The notes below the pieces were generated by a model, which had not been told where the DNA came from, ran no database searches, and saw only the letters and a list, made by a program, of their open reading frames with translations. A stretch of DNA of 64,000 nucleotides from assembly GCA_020055645.1 (NCBI GenBank), contig CM034546.1, forward strand, positions 38,502,001-38,566,000, given 5' to 3'. Within the stretch, counting starts at the first letter, position 1; every line of letters begins with the position of its first letter. Positions 34,077 through 45,873 of this stretch are shown piece after piece. The position numbers were made by a program, and so were the translations under genes. The DNA comes from Tomocerus qinae. Its lineage: Eukaryota > Arthropoda > Collembola > Entomobryomorpha > Tomoceridae.

Positions 34077-36209
34077 GCTCTAAGCTGTTATAGAAATAAA
34101 ATTTCCTGCTTAAGAAAGGCTGTATTACAACGATATTGTTTTGCTAGCAACTGACTCGGTATATAACTACTACGGCTAAAAGTTTTTCAACATTTTAGTG
34201 CATAAAACACAATAAGCTCGGCAAGAATAAAAGGTCCCATCCACTCCATCCCGTCCCATCCTTAGATTTAGCTAGGTTGTGATAATTGACAAATTAGGTT
34301 AGGTTTGTAGGGTGAGGCTTATAAATCTGGCTGCAATAAACTAATGTAAATAGCGAATTTGTAAAAGTTTATTTCACCATCATGACTATAGCATAAATGT
34401 TAATTGACTCATGCGCTTTGAATAATATTTGTACGTTGGTATGTTTGTTTGTACTCATGAGCAGGCACGTATCCACAAATTTTGTCAAGGAGGGACCTCG
34501 GGTGCAGAAAATTAACGGAAAAACTGAACAGAACTGTTAATATTTTTGCCCCTTTTGGGGGAAAAGCTCTTTTTCTCAAATTTAAGCGGTTCTGCGTTCC
34601 CCCTTCCCTTTACCTACTGGATACGTGCTTGATACGAGAAGCTTCGCTCCTGACGTTATGACTACGAATACTATCACTAAACTGCCTCAATACTATTCAA
34701 TTTCAGTAGAAATAAACAACACAATTTGGTTTAATTATTGCAAAAAAGATGCTACAGATAAATGAAACCCAGATTAGAGCTCATTGTTTATGCGTAAATG
34801 ATAAATGAAGCGAATAATTACAATAATAAACACTGAATTTAAGATATCCATGCGGTAGTTAATTCGGCGATATTTCATAAATGCATACATTCTAATGCTA
34901 TATGTTAGGATTATGCAAAACAATTATCTGGTTGTATAGTTTTACTCTTTCTGTATGTTCTTTCTAACTTTCGAACGGTTTAAACAGCTCTCTGGGCACA
35001 TAGTCTTATAAAATACACATTACCATCCACAAAAGTTGTATACAAACGTAAAATGCGTAGAACTCAATAGGAAACTGGGAATAAGGATATAATGGCTTTC
35101 CCAGACTAGACTGAAATTGATACCTTTGGTCATAATTACATGATCATGATAATTACCAAACGATTTTAACTAGGGAGATGATACTATAACACCATCGATT
35201 AAAACTAGTCTATCCTAGATTTGAAATCTTATTTAGATGGGACATCCTAATCAAAAGATATTGCAATAAAAGCGAAACTTGTAAAAAAGAATTGATGTGA
35301 TATCTTTTGAATCTAGGATAATTAGACTATATATAGCTTTAATTGATGGTACCAGTATATTCTCTCTAGCCATTAAGGTTGGTTCTACGGATCTTCATTA
35401 CGTTTCGCAAAATCCTCCTACCTCCATTACCACAAGGCGTACTAACCCAAATTTGAAATTGACGATTCTTCTACTTATTATCTAGTGAACCTAGTCCTTA
35501 GAATTTTTTTAAACGGAAGTAAAATAGTATTTTTTGATTTTTGAAAATAAAAAGTTGAGTCATTTTCTGCAAAAGTTAATACATGCAAAAGAGCCTGTGA
35601 GACAGATACATTACATCGGCAGTCGTTACTAATGGTGTAATTGAGAAAAGTAAGCTCTAGGTTCACTAGATATTTTTCTTCTCTTTCTTTTTGGTATCTT
35701 TACAAAATCCCTAAAAGTGACCCCAAAAGGTCAAATCACGATTTTCAGTTATTAGATGAGAGGATTGATACCATTGAGTAGCATGTCACTCTATTACCAA
35801 CAGCAAATAAGAAAACCTGAAATGAAAAGTTTTGCGGTTGATTTGTGATTGCGCTTGCCAGTATATAATACCCATAATGTTACAATGTGCTTAGCATAAT
35901 ATAACGTGTATACATAATGTACGTAATAAAATAATGATCATAATACAGTGTGGTTTTAAATTTTCAATATTTTGTGAATAAAAAATTGATTCATTTTGGG
36001 ACACGGAACAAAACAGAGTAGGTATAATTCAATACACTACCTATTATAACATGAAATTATGGGGAGTTCATGTTTTATGCTGCTCTACGGCGCGAGAGTG
36101 GGCAGTATTTAGTAAAAGGTGAAAATCCGTAGAGCCAGCCTTAATGTTTAGTAATTATCATGTAATTATAACCAGAGAGGTATACCTTTCAGTCTATTCT
36201 GAGAGAACC
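34077..36209. other. Intergenic, with one degraded MITE
   Basis: Apart from the MITE at 34462-34631 I see no gene. Confidence 0.4.
34462..34631. mobile_element. Degraded copy of the 185-bp hAT-type MITE
   Basis: Ends CAGGCACGTATCCA and GGATACGTGCTTG match the family at 38877 and 50521. The interior is more diverged and the flanking octamers no longer match, so this is the oldest copy. Confidence 0.7.
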
Positions 36210-36217
36210 ATTATTAT

Positions 36218-36968
36218 CAGGGTTGTGGGTCGGGTTTTTTATGGGTTGGGGTTTTTTGGGTTTTTTGGCAAAAAACCCACCCCGCTTTACTTAAAAAAAC
36301 CCCGGGTTTATTGGGTTTTTTACAAAGCATACAAAAATGTGCACTACAGCTCCATCTAGATACTCAATACACACTAATTTCTATTCAAAAATGTAAACAA
36401 ATGCATAATCAGGGGGAAACAAATATAGCTTCTACACTTCTACGTGTAATTAATGTATCGTAATGTGAGGACTATAATAATATTAGTTTTATGTATACTT
36501 TAGTCATTGCATTGTGAAGATTATGTTTATAATATTGTTGTACACATATGCTCAATTTCAATTTATCACTTACATATTCATTACTGTAATGCTTTGCAAT
36601 TAAAGCTTCAAATTAACGAAGGAATAATTTCATAAAGTCAATATAATCAGTAAAATATTATAATGCTTAATATTTCACCAGTTGTTATCAAACAGTAATA
36701 ATAATATATGTGTTCACAAAAAATAATGCATTTGCTACTTTACAGCATAATAAAATTAAACTTTTATGCTTTAATTTTTCTTTTCATTGACGTAAGTAAT
36801 AGTAGGTGACACGGTTGTTGTTGTCAGCTGTAGTTTTCATTTATGGTATAGTATAAGCTTGTATTTATTTATACCTATAGTTATATAAAAAACCCTTAAA
36901 CCCAAAAAACCCAAAAAACCCGGGGTCGAGGGTTTTTTCCTAAAAAACCCGGGGTTTTCGATACCTTG
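36218..36968 (+). mobile_element. hAT-like element, copy 1
   Basis: Begins CAGGGTTGTGGGTCGGG and ends CGATACCTTG. Both ends are packed with GGGTTTTTT/AAAAAACCC motifs and CCCGGG. Non-coding interior, near-identical to the copy at 52971. Confidence 0.75.
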
Positions 36969-37879
36969 GATATGGATCGATTTTGTCAATATTTTTGTGG
37001 CCAAGTAGCCCATCTACAAAATAAGACACTGACACTATAGTACATACGAAGAAAATTTATAAAGCCTTCCTGTACGAACTGACAAACTAACAACTTCACA
37101 GAAAAACCTCAACCTGAGCTCTCTTCCTTACTTTAGACCAATACTATAGCCCACCACTTAATCTAAGAGTATAGCCATACTCAGCATTACTTTCAGCATA
37201 ACCTATTGCTCGTCCTCCTATCAGGAATCAGGACATTTTCAAGTTCAACCTGAGGTAGAGTATGTATCTGTATTGCAGTGAACAATTCACTCACGTTGAC
37301 AAAATGTGAACATTAATATGTGGCAGGTAAACAAGTAACGTTATAAAATGTCAACTCCGATTGAATACCTAATCACCTCAAAAGGAAAGCCTTTAATGGA
37401 TTGAATTGATGCATAAATATCACATAAGACGACAATAGGGCAGGTTTGATTGCAGGGACACTTAACTTGGAAATCCCGAACCATAGTTGGGATCCTTCTT
37501 CATATTTCCATCATATTTGTACCGTCATCTCTTTAAGTATTATTTTCATGAGGTCATTATAAGGCTAAGACTAAGCTGTAAAACGATTTTTGGCTCATAC
37601 CACTAGATATCCAAGTTACGTTTACAACCATTGGTCCCTGACACAAGTACCGGGAAAATTTAAGGCTCCATTTTTTAAAATGGTCTGGAGTAGAAATTTC
37701 CCTGCTGTTTCACAGCTCATATTTAAATATAGATCGGGTAAAGGTTTATGGGACCTTAGAAGAAGTCATTTTGTCCTTAAAAAGAAGTCATTTTGTCCCG
37801 GGTCCAAAGGGCCATAGAAAAAGTATATGGGGCCATACGAAAAAGTACAAAAAGCCATAAGACGAGTACTAAAACCCAT
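36969..37879. other. Intergenic, nothing recognised
   Basis: No gene or bounded repeat seen. Confidence 0.35.
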
Positions 37880-38525
37880 AAACAGTAAAATAATTTTATT
37901 TAGTCAAAATTATGCCAATGTGAAAATTATGGATGAAAAGATTTTCCCCAGTCTGTTATGCCAAACAAAAATACTGGGTAGCCGTTGCAGTTCAATTTGT
38001 GAGTATCGTCAGCATGAAGATACTTTCGATTCGTGGCTAGTCTCAACAGTCTTTTGGTTGACATAAATATGCGAAATACAGGGTTGCTTTCATCGTGAGT
38101 TATATAATTGACTACGTAACTTTTATCGTCACTTTCCGGTAATTCATTATTGGCAACACAGTACTCTTCTAATTCACTTGTGTAAATAATAGATTCAACA
38201 TTGCTCTTTTTATGGCGTTTTAAAATGTTTTTTAACAGTTCAAGTTTTGGGACACTTACATTGCCATCTAATTGCCTTTAGATTTGCTTCAGTTTCTGTA
38301 TTACATCTTGAAACTGTTTAACCATTTCTTCTTTTGTTTCACGAGTTAACTTTTTTGCGAAATGGAAATGAGCGTAGTTATTTTACCACAAAGTTATACC
38401 AGTGTCTACCTGAAGCTACGTTTACATGGGCACTTTTTGTTGTCTCACAATAAAAGTAAATAACTTTAGAGCTTTGATTGAAATTTTTGACTTTAACCGA
38501 CCAACTATTTTTAACGTCTAATAAA
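37880..38525 (-). pseudogene. MULE-type transposase relic
   Basis: Reading the minus strand, a stretch without ATG start encodes FRIFMSTKRLLRLATN, then YLHADDTHKLNCNGYPVF and LFGITDWGKSFHP, which matches the conserved core of Mutator-like (MULE) transposases, including the first catalytic Asp in the HADDTHKLN block. Further upstream, SWSVKVKN and a VIYFYCETTKS segment resemble the N-terminal zinc-binding region of these proteins. Stops and frameshifts separate the pieces. No ends of the element were found. Confidence 0.65.
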
Positions 38526-38876
38526 GCTTCATCTTATAAGTGGTATAAGTTTTTAACAATTTCCAACTGACAGTTTTAGCAATATTTTCATTTTCTGATT
38601 CTGATCCAGAATCTATGTCAGAATTACTAAAATGATAAAAGTTAGTTGGGAATTCATTTTAAGCACACTGTCAATCTTTGCAGTATTACTTTGCAATTGA
38701 AATTGCCCTGGAACTTGACATAAAATAAGCAAGGTGTTAGGATATTCATTACCATATTATGCTTGTCTCAAGCTTATCTCGTATTTTTCTATACAGATAG
38801 CATGAAGGTATGTTTATTTTATATATAAGTAGTCATTTCTTTGATTCATTTATGTTAATATATCTATGGAACAATG

Positions 38877-39061
38877 CAAGCACGTATCCAGGAATTTGAC
38901 CTAAGGGGGGCACATGAATATATATTAGTAAAATAATGGCATATTTGCGCGAAGCGCGAAAATTTTTTGGATTTTTAACCTTTTTTGACAAAAAAATCGT
39001 CTTTTTTGGAAGCTTAGGGGGGCCCGGACCCCCCCGGCCCCCCCCTCTGGATACGTGCTTG
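38877..39061. mobile_element. 185-bp hAT-type MITE
   Basis: Inverted ends CAAGCACGTATCCAG / CTGGATACGTGCTTG with a perfect 8-base TSD GAACAATG (38869-38876, 39062-39069). C/G-run subterminal sequence and a TTGCGCGAAGCGCGAA hairpin inside. Same family, opposite orientation, as 50521-50705. Confidence 0.9.
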
Positions 39062-39069
39062 GAACAATG

Positions 39070-39976
39070 TACTCCTTCTATGGGATGGAAGACTTTTCCT
39101 ATTGCCCTCAGTACCTCTTGTTATGGTCCCTTGTACTCTGGCCCAAAAGACTTTATTTTATGGACAAAATGACTTTTTCTATAACCCCTTTTACCCTCAT
39201 ATATACCCATAAAGATCCACGTAATAGCTTTAAAAAATCTACTGTATATGCCCCATCAAATTTATGTCTTGAAGTAAATTTTGACTCCTTACGTCAATAT
39301 CCTCATTAAGAAACATTAGTGATGTGACTCATGTATGTGATGAAATAACTCATATATATTTCGCAACAGAGTAGAGTGAGGCAGAGGTTAGTTTACTTGG
39401 AACAAATGCTTTCCCAGAAAAACCGGCACTATTATAATTCTATATGTTATTAATTTCATATTATATTGATATATATTAATAGTTGTTTGTTAATTAATTC
39501 AAAGATTGGGGTTTACTGTTGGTCGTAGTACTAGGATATTGGTTAACAGTTTCTGTTATTTCTCAGCGCATTGCCACTGAATTCACAAATCTTGTGAAGT
39601 CCATATAAAACGTCGAAACTTTTGGACATTTTTAACCCCACGCTTATACCTAACTTTTTGTATTTCAACAAAAAGATTTTTGTACATATTATGTTGTAGT
39701 CCTATTAAAACTAGTCAACTTTTAAATTATGACTTTTCTCTTTAGAGTAACAGTATGGAGGGCTACTAATGCAAGTTTTCCGGTTTTTCTGATGCAAATG
39801 GGACCATAACTTTCATCACATGTGTGGACAAGTGTGAAGCGGTTACAGAGTGGAGAATTAAGTTAAAAATTATCAGAAAAAGCTATATATTCAGTCATAT
39901 AGCATTAGTCGGGCTATGACATTTTGGATAACTTCTAGAATTGCCCTACTCTGTTTTATTTCCACAACAACCTAAC
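39070..39976. other. Intergenic, nothing recognised
   Basis: No gene seen. The flank at 39977-39984 is the left TSD of the next MITE. Confidence 0.35.
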
Positions 39977-39984
39977 CCTAAAAT

Positions 39985-40396
39985 CAGTGTTGTGCAGTGG
40001 TTATAACCACTAGTGGTCATAATGGTCATAATGGTCAAAATGGCCTGGTCAAATACACTCAAAAAGTGGTCAAAATGGTCATAATGGACATAATGCCACT
40101 TTGGGGTTAATTGAGACCCCAAGGTAGCTTTTACTGCAACAGTAAACAACGAATATAACTTTCTAAAGATTGCAGCTAAAAATGATTAGAGAGTGTCATT
40201 TTGTAGTCTGATGTTAGTAGAATAGTGTTTCATTGGTTTTAGGCCATATTTAATTCTCTAAATATTTTAAATTTCATTTGCTAGCCTAAGTAAATGTATA
40301 CTGATATTTTGTCCATTATAGCCATTTTGACCATTATGACCATTATGACCAGTGGCCCGGTCAAAATGCAAAAAAGTGGTCAACAGTACAACACTG
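39985..40396. mobile_element. 412-bp hAT-type MITE
   Basis: Ends CAGTGTTGT / ACAACACTG with a perfect TSD CCTAAAAT (39977-39984, 40397-40404). The subterminal regions repeat GGTCATAATGGTCAAAATGG-like motifs. The interior is shared, in opposite orientation, with 49945-50316. Confidence 0.9.
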
Positions 40397-40402
40397 CCTA
40401 AA

Positions 40403-40862
40403 ATAGATTGGGAAATGATTTTAAGTAAAATGCGTTACTATACTTCAGAGTCTGATTTCTAAGAAATATTTTCCTTGTTTTCTAACACTGTTATAATGGA
40501 TTGGCTATTGAGCATTAAAGACAGACATGCATTTATTTCCCTTAAAGCAAAGCAATAACTTACGGGTTCGGCTTGAACACAAGCAAAGCACTTTATTGCA
40601 ATTCCCTAACCTGTGTTATAGCCAACAAACTCTGCAATGGATTGGAAAATGATTTCAAGTGAAATACATTTACTAGAAGAGCTGTGTTCCATAAGAACTA
40701 TTCCTTGTTTACAAACATTGCTTTTAATGGATTAGATATTGACCAATAAATAGAGACACGTCTTTATTCCCCTTTATATAAAGCACTGCACCAGTAACTT
40801 AAGATTCATACACTTGAACACTAGCCAAAATATTTGAGGGTTAACAGATTCAGAAACTAAAT
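40403..40862. repeat. Imperfect tandem duplication, ~230-bp unit
   Basis: Two direct units (about 40403-40632 and 40633-40862) share GATTGG(G)AAATGATTT, ATTCCTTGTTT, AATGGATT and TTTATTCCC in the same order. A related partial stretch occurs at 50340-50400. It lies in the 5' flank of Gr4. Confidence 0.55.
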
Positions 40863-41305
40863 ACCTAAATTAGAAATCTTGTAATTCCTGTACAGAGTAT
40901 TTTGTAGCCTGTGCATAAATTCCAGGGTTTAACTGATAAATAATCCCTGTGACACTATATTTTGCCATTTATGGCGTTTGTTTTTGTTTCGATTTTACTA
41001 CAAAATTGCAATCATATCGCTGTCATGGTTTTGAAAGACATTTCTTTAAAAAGTATGTTTGTAAGATAATTTGAAATTCTAAACATCGATATTCATTTCT
41101 TATGACAGCAAGCATTTCCGAGATAATGTAGTATCCAAGATTGTAATTGTGGAAAGGGAAAATATTAAATAATGACTACAAACTCATTACTGAAAGTAAT
41201 GTGAATTTTGAGACGAAGCTCAGTATAGTTACTCTATATAATTTATACCAAATACAAGCACACTTACAGCTAGTCGTTCAGTTAGCATTTACATGAGAAA
41301 ATATT

Positions 41306-42678
41306 ATGGTTAGGAATATCGATTTAAAAATAAAAGCTATACGAATATTTTGCGATATTTTTGGGAAACTTGGAGTCATTCCCTTTGAGGCAGCATCAGG
41401 ACGATATGTAATTCGGTTAGGGAAACAAAAATGGAAAGTTTATAATGCTACTTTCGCTGCTGCAAATGTACTTTGCCAAACTCTATACAATTGTCGCAAA
41501 ATATGGAGATACTCACATGTTGAAGGAACTCTGATTGTGAATGGCAAGGAAGTAAATTCTCTCTCCCTACTAATGATATCATATTTGATACTTTCCACAA
41601 TTGGCATCATCGATGTCTGCTACTTCATCCTGTTGAAGAACATGGAAGATATTCCTCAACTGGCAACAGATTTCATCCAAATTGAGAAATCAGTCAGAAG
41701 TAAGTTTTTATAACGCGAATTTCCTTGTTTATTGCTACAAGTGCTGAATGTGCTTAAAACAGGATTGCGGTATGTCCGGATATAGAATTGGGTGGAAAAA
41801 GTGGACAAAATTATTACCTAATTACTAAACTATTTTAACCAGGGCGAAAAAAATTTTATCATAGAATTAATTTTGTCCACTTTTGTCCTGGATAAAATTA
41901 AATTCATCTTGAATGATTAATTATCATGAACTTGAATATTTACTCAACGTGTAGATGAAATGCAAATATATAATATCATTATTATTTACAGTTACATTAT
42001 TATTTTAATTCCAGAAAAGTACCAACAAGAAGTAAACAAATGCAAAAATAGAGCGGATATAATTGGAGGCTTACTGTTTCTAGCCTGTCCTGGAGTAATG
42101 CTACTGGCATTAATTTTTCATCATATGCTGCATTTGATGACAGCCATGAATTCAAACAAGACATTCAATGGCTATTGGGCTACGACCCGGACATCTACAA
42201 ATACTACAAGCACCCGATATCACGACTCCTGATGTTTGTATATTCAATTTACACGGCAATGAATATACTCGGAGTTGCATTTTTCTTTATAGTTGCTGCA
42301 GTAGCATTTCTGGATGTTTTTACTTCTTGGCTCTCATTCTTCCTATTTCGCTCTTCTGTCATTGCCATAGAAGACTACAAAATGTTCCAAATTGGTCTGA
42401 GTAGTTTGTTCCGCATGATGGAAGTACTTGTCCCCGCATTAATTGTGGTAGGTCAAGCCATACACACAACCTGCTTATTCTGCACTATCAAAATGTATGA
42501 TGAGTTTGGAATGCCAATGTATGCATTATTCCCTATGGTAACATTTTTGCTGGCTGTTCTCGAAATTGTTTTGATTCCTCAAGCGGCAGGGATTTACGAA
42601 AAATCAAATGCCATTCTAATTAAATGGCAACAGCAAGAAATGAGCAAATATGATCTCAAGCGCCTAAATAGCTTACCA
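41306..42678 (+). pseudogene. GR-like receptor (Gr4), frameshifted and cut by the gap
   Basis: Exon 1 is 41306-41699 (MVRNIDLKIKAIRIFCDIFG at the start, donor GTAAGT, phase 1). Exon 2 begins at 42015 after TTCCAG and keeps the phase. It encodes membrane segments (LLFLACPGVMLLALIF; LLMFVYSIYTAMNILGVAFF; several more) typical of a 7TM chemoreceptor. A one-base deletion near 42133, in a T run, shifts the frame: upstream reading ends in HHMLH and the downstream frame continues from GYDPDIYKYYKHP. The sequence then runs into the N gap before the conserved tail. The lesion may be real or a homopolymer error beside the gap, so the gene could be functional. Confidence 0.6.
41798..41884. repeat. Intronic inverted repeat in Gr4
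   Basis: AAGTGGACAAAATTA near the left edge returns inverted as TAATTTTGTCCACTT at the right, separated by about 55 bases within intron 1. Could be a tiny MITE; TSD not clear. Confidence 0.5.
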
Positions 42679-42778
42679 NNNNNNNNNNNNNNNNNNNNNN
42701 NNNNNNNNNNNNNNNNNNNNNNNNNNNNNNNNNNNNNNNNNNNNNNNNNNNNNNNNNNNNNNNNNNNNNNNNNNNNNN
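42679..42778. other. Assembly gap, 100 N
   Basis: Exactly 100 unknown bases, the conventional placeholder for a scaffold gap of unknown size. It removes the 3' end of Gr4. Confidence 0.99.
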
Positions 42779-43259
42779 CCTCTGCATTCCTGTAGTCTAT
42801 CATTGTTGTCTATCATGATAGACAATACAGTTAATTTGCTTCTTTCGTATTGACTTGAATGCAATTGACTATCTTCAGGTAAGCCTTCATTTTTATTTAT
42901 TTAGTGGCTACTGTATCACACAATAAATTCCTCAACACTATATTATATAACTCCGAATACAAACACTTTTATACATAAACAATTCCAAACCCAAAATTGG
43001 TATCTTAAAAGGTTCAAATATGCTACAGCTTGCTACCAAATTCATATACACTGTACAAATACTGCTAGTGCTACCTAATTTTATTTACCGTATTTAAAAA
43101 TATCCACTCATAGGGAATAAGCATGAATGAGCATGTATTATAGGATTTAGAAATTTAATATAGGTATAAATCTATTTAAATTATGTTGAATATTCAAAAT
43201 ATTTAATAACCCTAAAACTTACTTTGAAATAATTATTAACATAAGATTATTCATTAGCA
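42779..43259. other. Flank of the gap, nothing recognised
   Basis: No continuation of Gr4 is recognisable directly after the gap. A short palindrome GTCTATCATGATAGAC lies near 42810. Confidence 0.35.
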
Positions 43260-43267
43260 CTCAAAAC

Positions 43268-43587
43268 CAAGGCATGAAAAAGGATTGCTTTTTGCTATAG
43301 CAAAAAGGCAAAAAGCTACCTTTTTGCCTTTTTGGAGTAGTCATCGCCACCTGTGATACTTCATTAAAGCTAAATTTTGTAGACTGTCCCGTCCTACACA
43401 TTCAAATATTCAGATAAATTGCAGATGGTTGTCGTTGTCACTATGTCAATTGCTAATTACCCCATTTAACAGCAAAAAGGCAAAAAAGTAACCTTTTTCT
43501 AATTTTGCTAGGCAAAAAGGCAAAAAAGTAACCTTTTTACTAATTTTGCTAGGCAAAAAGGTAGCTTTTTGCGTTTTTCATGCCCTG
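43268..43587. mobile_element. 320-bp hAT-type MITE
   Basis: Ends CAAGGCATGAAAAA / TTTTTCATGCCCTG with a perfect TSD CTCAAAAC (43260-43267, 43588-43595). Subterminal GCAAAAAGGCAAAAAGCTAC-type motifs occur in both orientations. No coding. Confidence 0.9.
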
Positions 43588-43595
43588 CTCAAAAC

Positions 43596-45873
43596 TGAAA
43601 TCGTGTCTGGTCCAATCAAATCTAATCTAAGCAATTTGCCATACCCCTCGAATTAAGCTTTTGTATGTAATATGTATAATAATAATAGGCGATTAGCATT
43701 TAAGTAAGTATAAATATTGCTATAATCAATCTTTAAGTTTATTACCTATTACTGACATCTAGAAAGTGTTAAGATGTCTTTGAATGTAAGGAAATAGCCA
43801 AACTCCAATAACAAGCGTATGTATATAGGATTTTGGCTATATCATAGATATAAATGACAGTTATCCACCAAACAAAAAATGGATTTTGGCTTTTTCGTTC
43901 CTTAAAGGATTATGTGATCTTAATTAGCAAACACCAAGAGAATGTCTTAAAAAGATCTTAAACTAACCCAAGGGGTGTAAATCACGTTTTATATCAAGTA
44001 TATTGTGGCATACTATCATCAAAATCAAGACTTTTTAAATTGAACTTTGACTAACATAAGATTCCGGGTCACGGGAGGACATATGGGTGTAGAGACAGAC
44101 AATGAAAACCGTCAAAAATAAATAAATGAATAAATAAAAATAAATGAACCCCCATGTTCCTTTTTTGTGCCCTAAAAGTAACTCTAAAAACAAGCAGGGA
44201 TTGAAAGAAAAATGATTTGCCTTTTTATGAAATTATATAAATCAGATTTTAATATATAATAAGAAAGTCCCTCATCTTCTACATTGGTTATCTAATGAAC
44301 TTAACAACCTGTATTTGCAAATGCTTGAATAAATATAATCGGCGTGTAAATAAATAATTTTTGTTAGCCATAAATGTTTTTTGAAAAAAGTTCCTTTTTG
44401 TATCGATGTTGTTTTAGGTACATACCTTTTACCATGCAGCATTCTTCCTGAAAAAAGCCGGAGATAATAAACGGGAAAATAGGATTTGTGTGACACGCAC
44501 ATGACTTTTGTATGGGAGAGCTAAAAATAGATAGTCTGACTTTATATGGTGGTTTATGATTTTGTACTGCACGTGGATTGAATATGAATATGCATAAGGT
44601 TGAATATGCATGGTAAGTTAATTTAACATGAAATGTAGCATATTGTCTATTAATATTACAATGTAACACACTAAATTATCATGACCGCGACAATGTAACA
44701 AACCGAGAAATACATTCCTGTCAAACAAAAAACTATTAATCGACCTTGATAATAGTTTTGAAAGCGATTATACGCCTCTCCGTGGGTTTGTGCCCTTAAG
44801 AACTTCCACAGAAATGTCAACATTTCTCTTTGCCCATTATTATCCAGTTCTTTGGCCGCAGCATCCCCTGTTTGCCTAAATGCAATTCGTTTTGAATTAC
44901 TTCTATTAGTATATAACGGCATGGCAGTGGGACTTTACTAAATGAGTTCATTATGTTGGATTGCGGGTCCTCATTCCATAAATGTGATTTAGTTAGAACT
45001 AAATGGGGTCTGTTTACCATAGGCGAGCATACATTACTTGAGTACTCTTAAGGTTTCTTGGTCGAGTAACTAGATTCATATGACTCTTAAAGTAAAAAAT
45101 TCGGCTTGTCTCATGCGCTGAACTGTGTAATGTCTTCCAAGACGATTCTTGAATGATATTTATGTAATCATCGGGTTTGTTTACTGTGGACTAACGTTTC
45201 TATTTCTATTTAAAAAAAATTAAGGTAGTAAAGAATTTAAAAGGGAGAAAGCCTATACGAATGTTATACCAGAGGGTAAGAGTTTTCTCTGGGACTACCT
45301 ATTTTTGTCAACTCTTTTTTGTCAACACCATTTTGGCAAAAACTTTTTTTTGGAAATCACTTTTTGTCAACACGTAGTAACCTTTTTGTCAACACATGTT
45401 GCACCTACATGAACATGTGAAATAATATGAAATATACGTGTGTTAATTACTTGTACTACCTTACCTCTACTCTATTCATTTAAGAATATGAATTAGCAAG
45501 ATTCCAATAGCAAGATATTTTTTTCAAATTACATCTCGGAACGTCCTGGGACCCCCTCTATTTAACATAGAGATGTGGAATGCTAGAGATCGGCTGCTTT
45601 GTGACTGTCCACGAACTTCCAAATTGCATCATATAGGTTTAACCGAAAAATGGTCACTAGCCAGGCTGAACAATATTGTAAAACTTTTAAAAATATTATT
45701 CTGTTTCAATATTTTTGGATTAGGATTTCCGACTTTATAATATTTCAAAGCCGCGCCAGTGCCAAAGCCACTTTTGATCGATGATCTTATGGTATTATCT
45801 CTCTAACTGTTTAAAACAAATGTCTCAAATAAATGCCTTTTCTTACCATAATGTCTTTTACCGAATTTGGTGA
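43596..45873. other. Intergenic, no gene recognised
   Basis: Short frames on the minus strand at 44671-45020 are not recognisable. A cluster of TTTTTGTCAACAC motifs lies at about 45304-45402. Confidence 0.35.

Noticed and set aside
44671..45020. Overlapping minus-strand frames of 67-83 residues
   Set aside because: They look slightly protein-like but match no family I know and lack a promoter or splice support.
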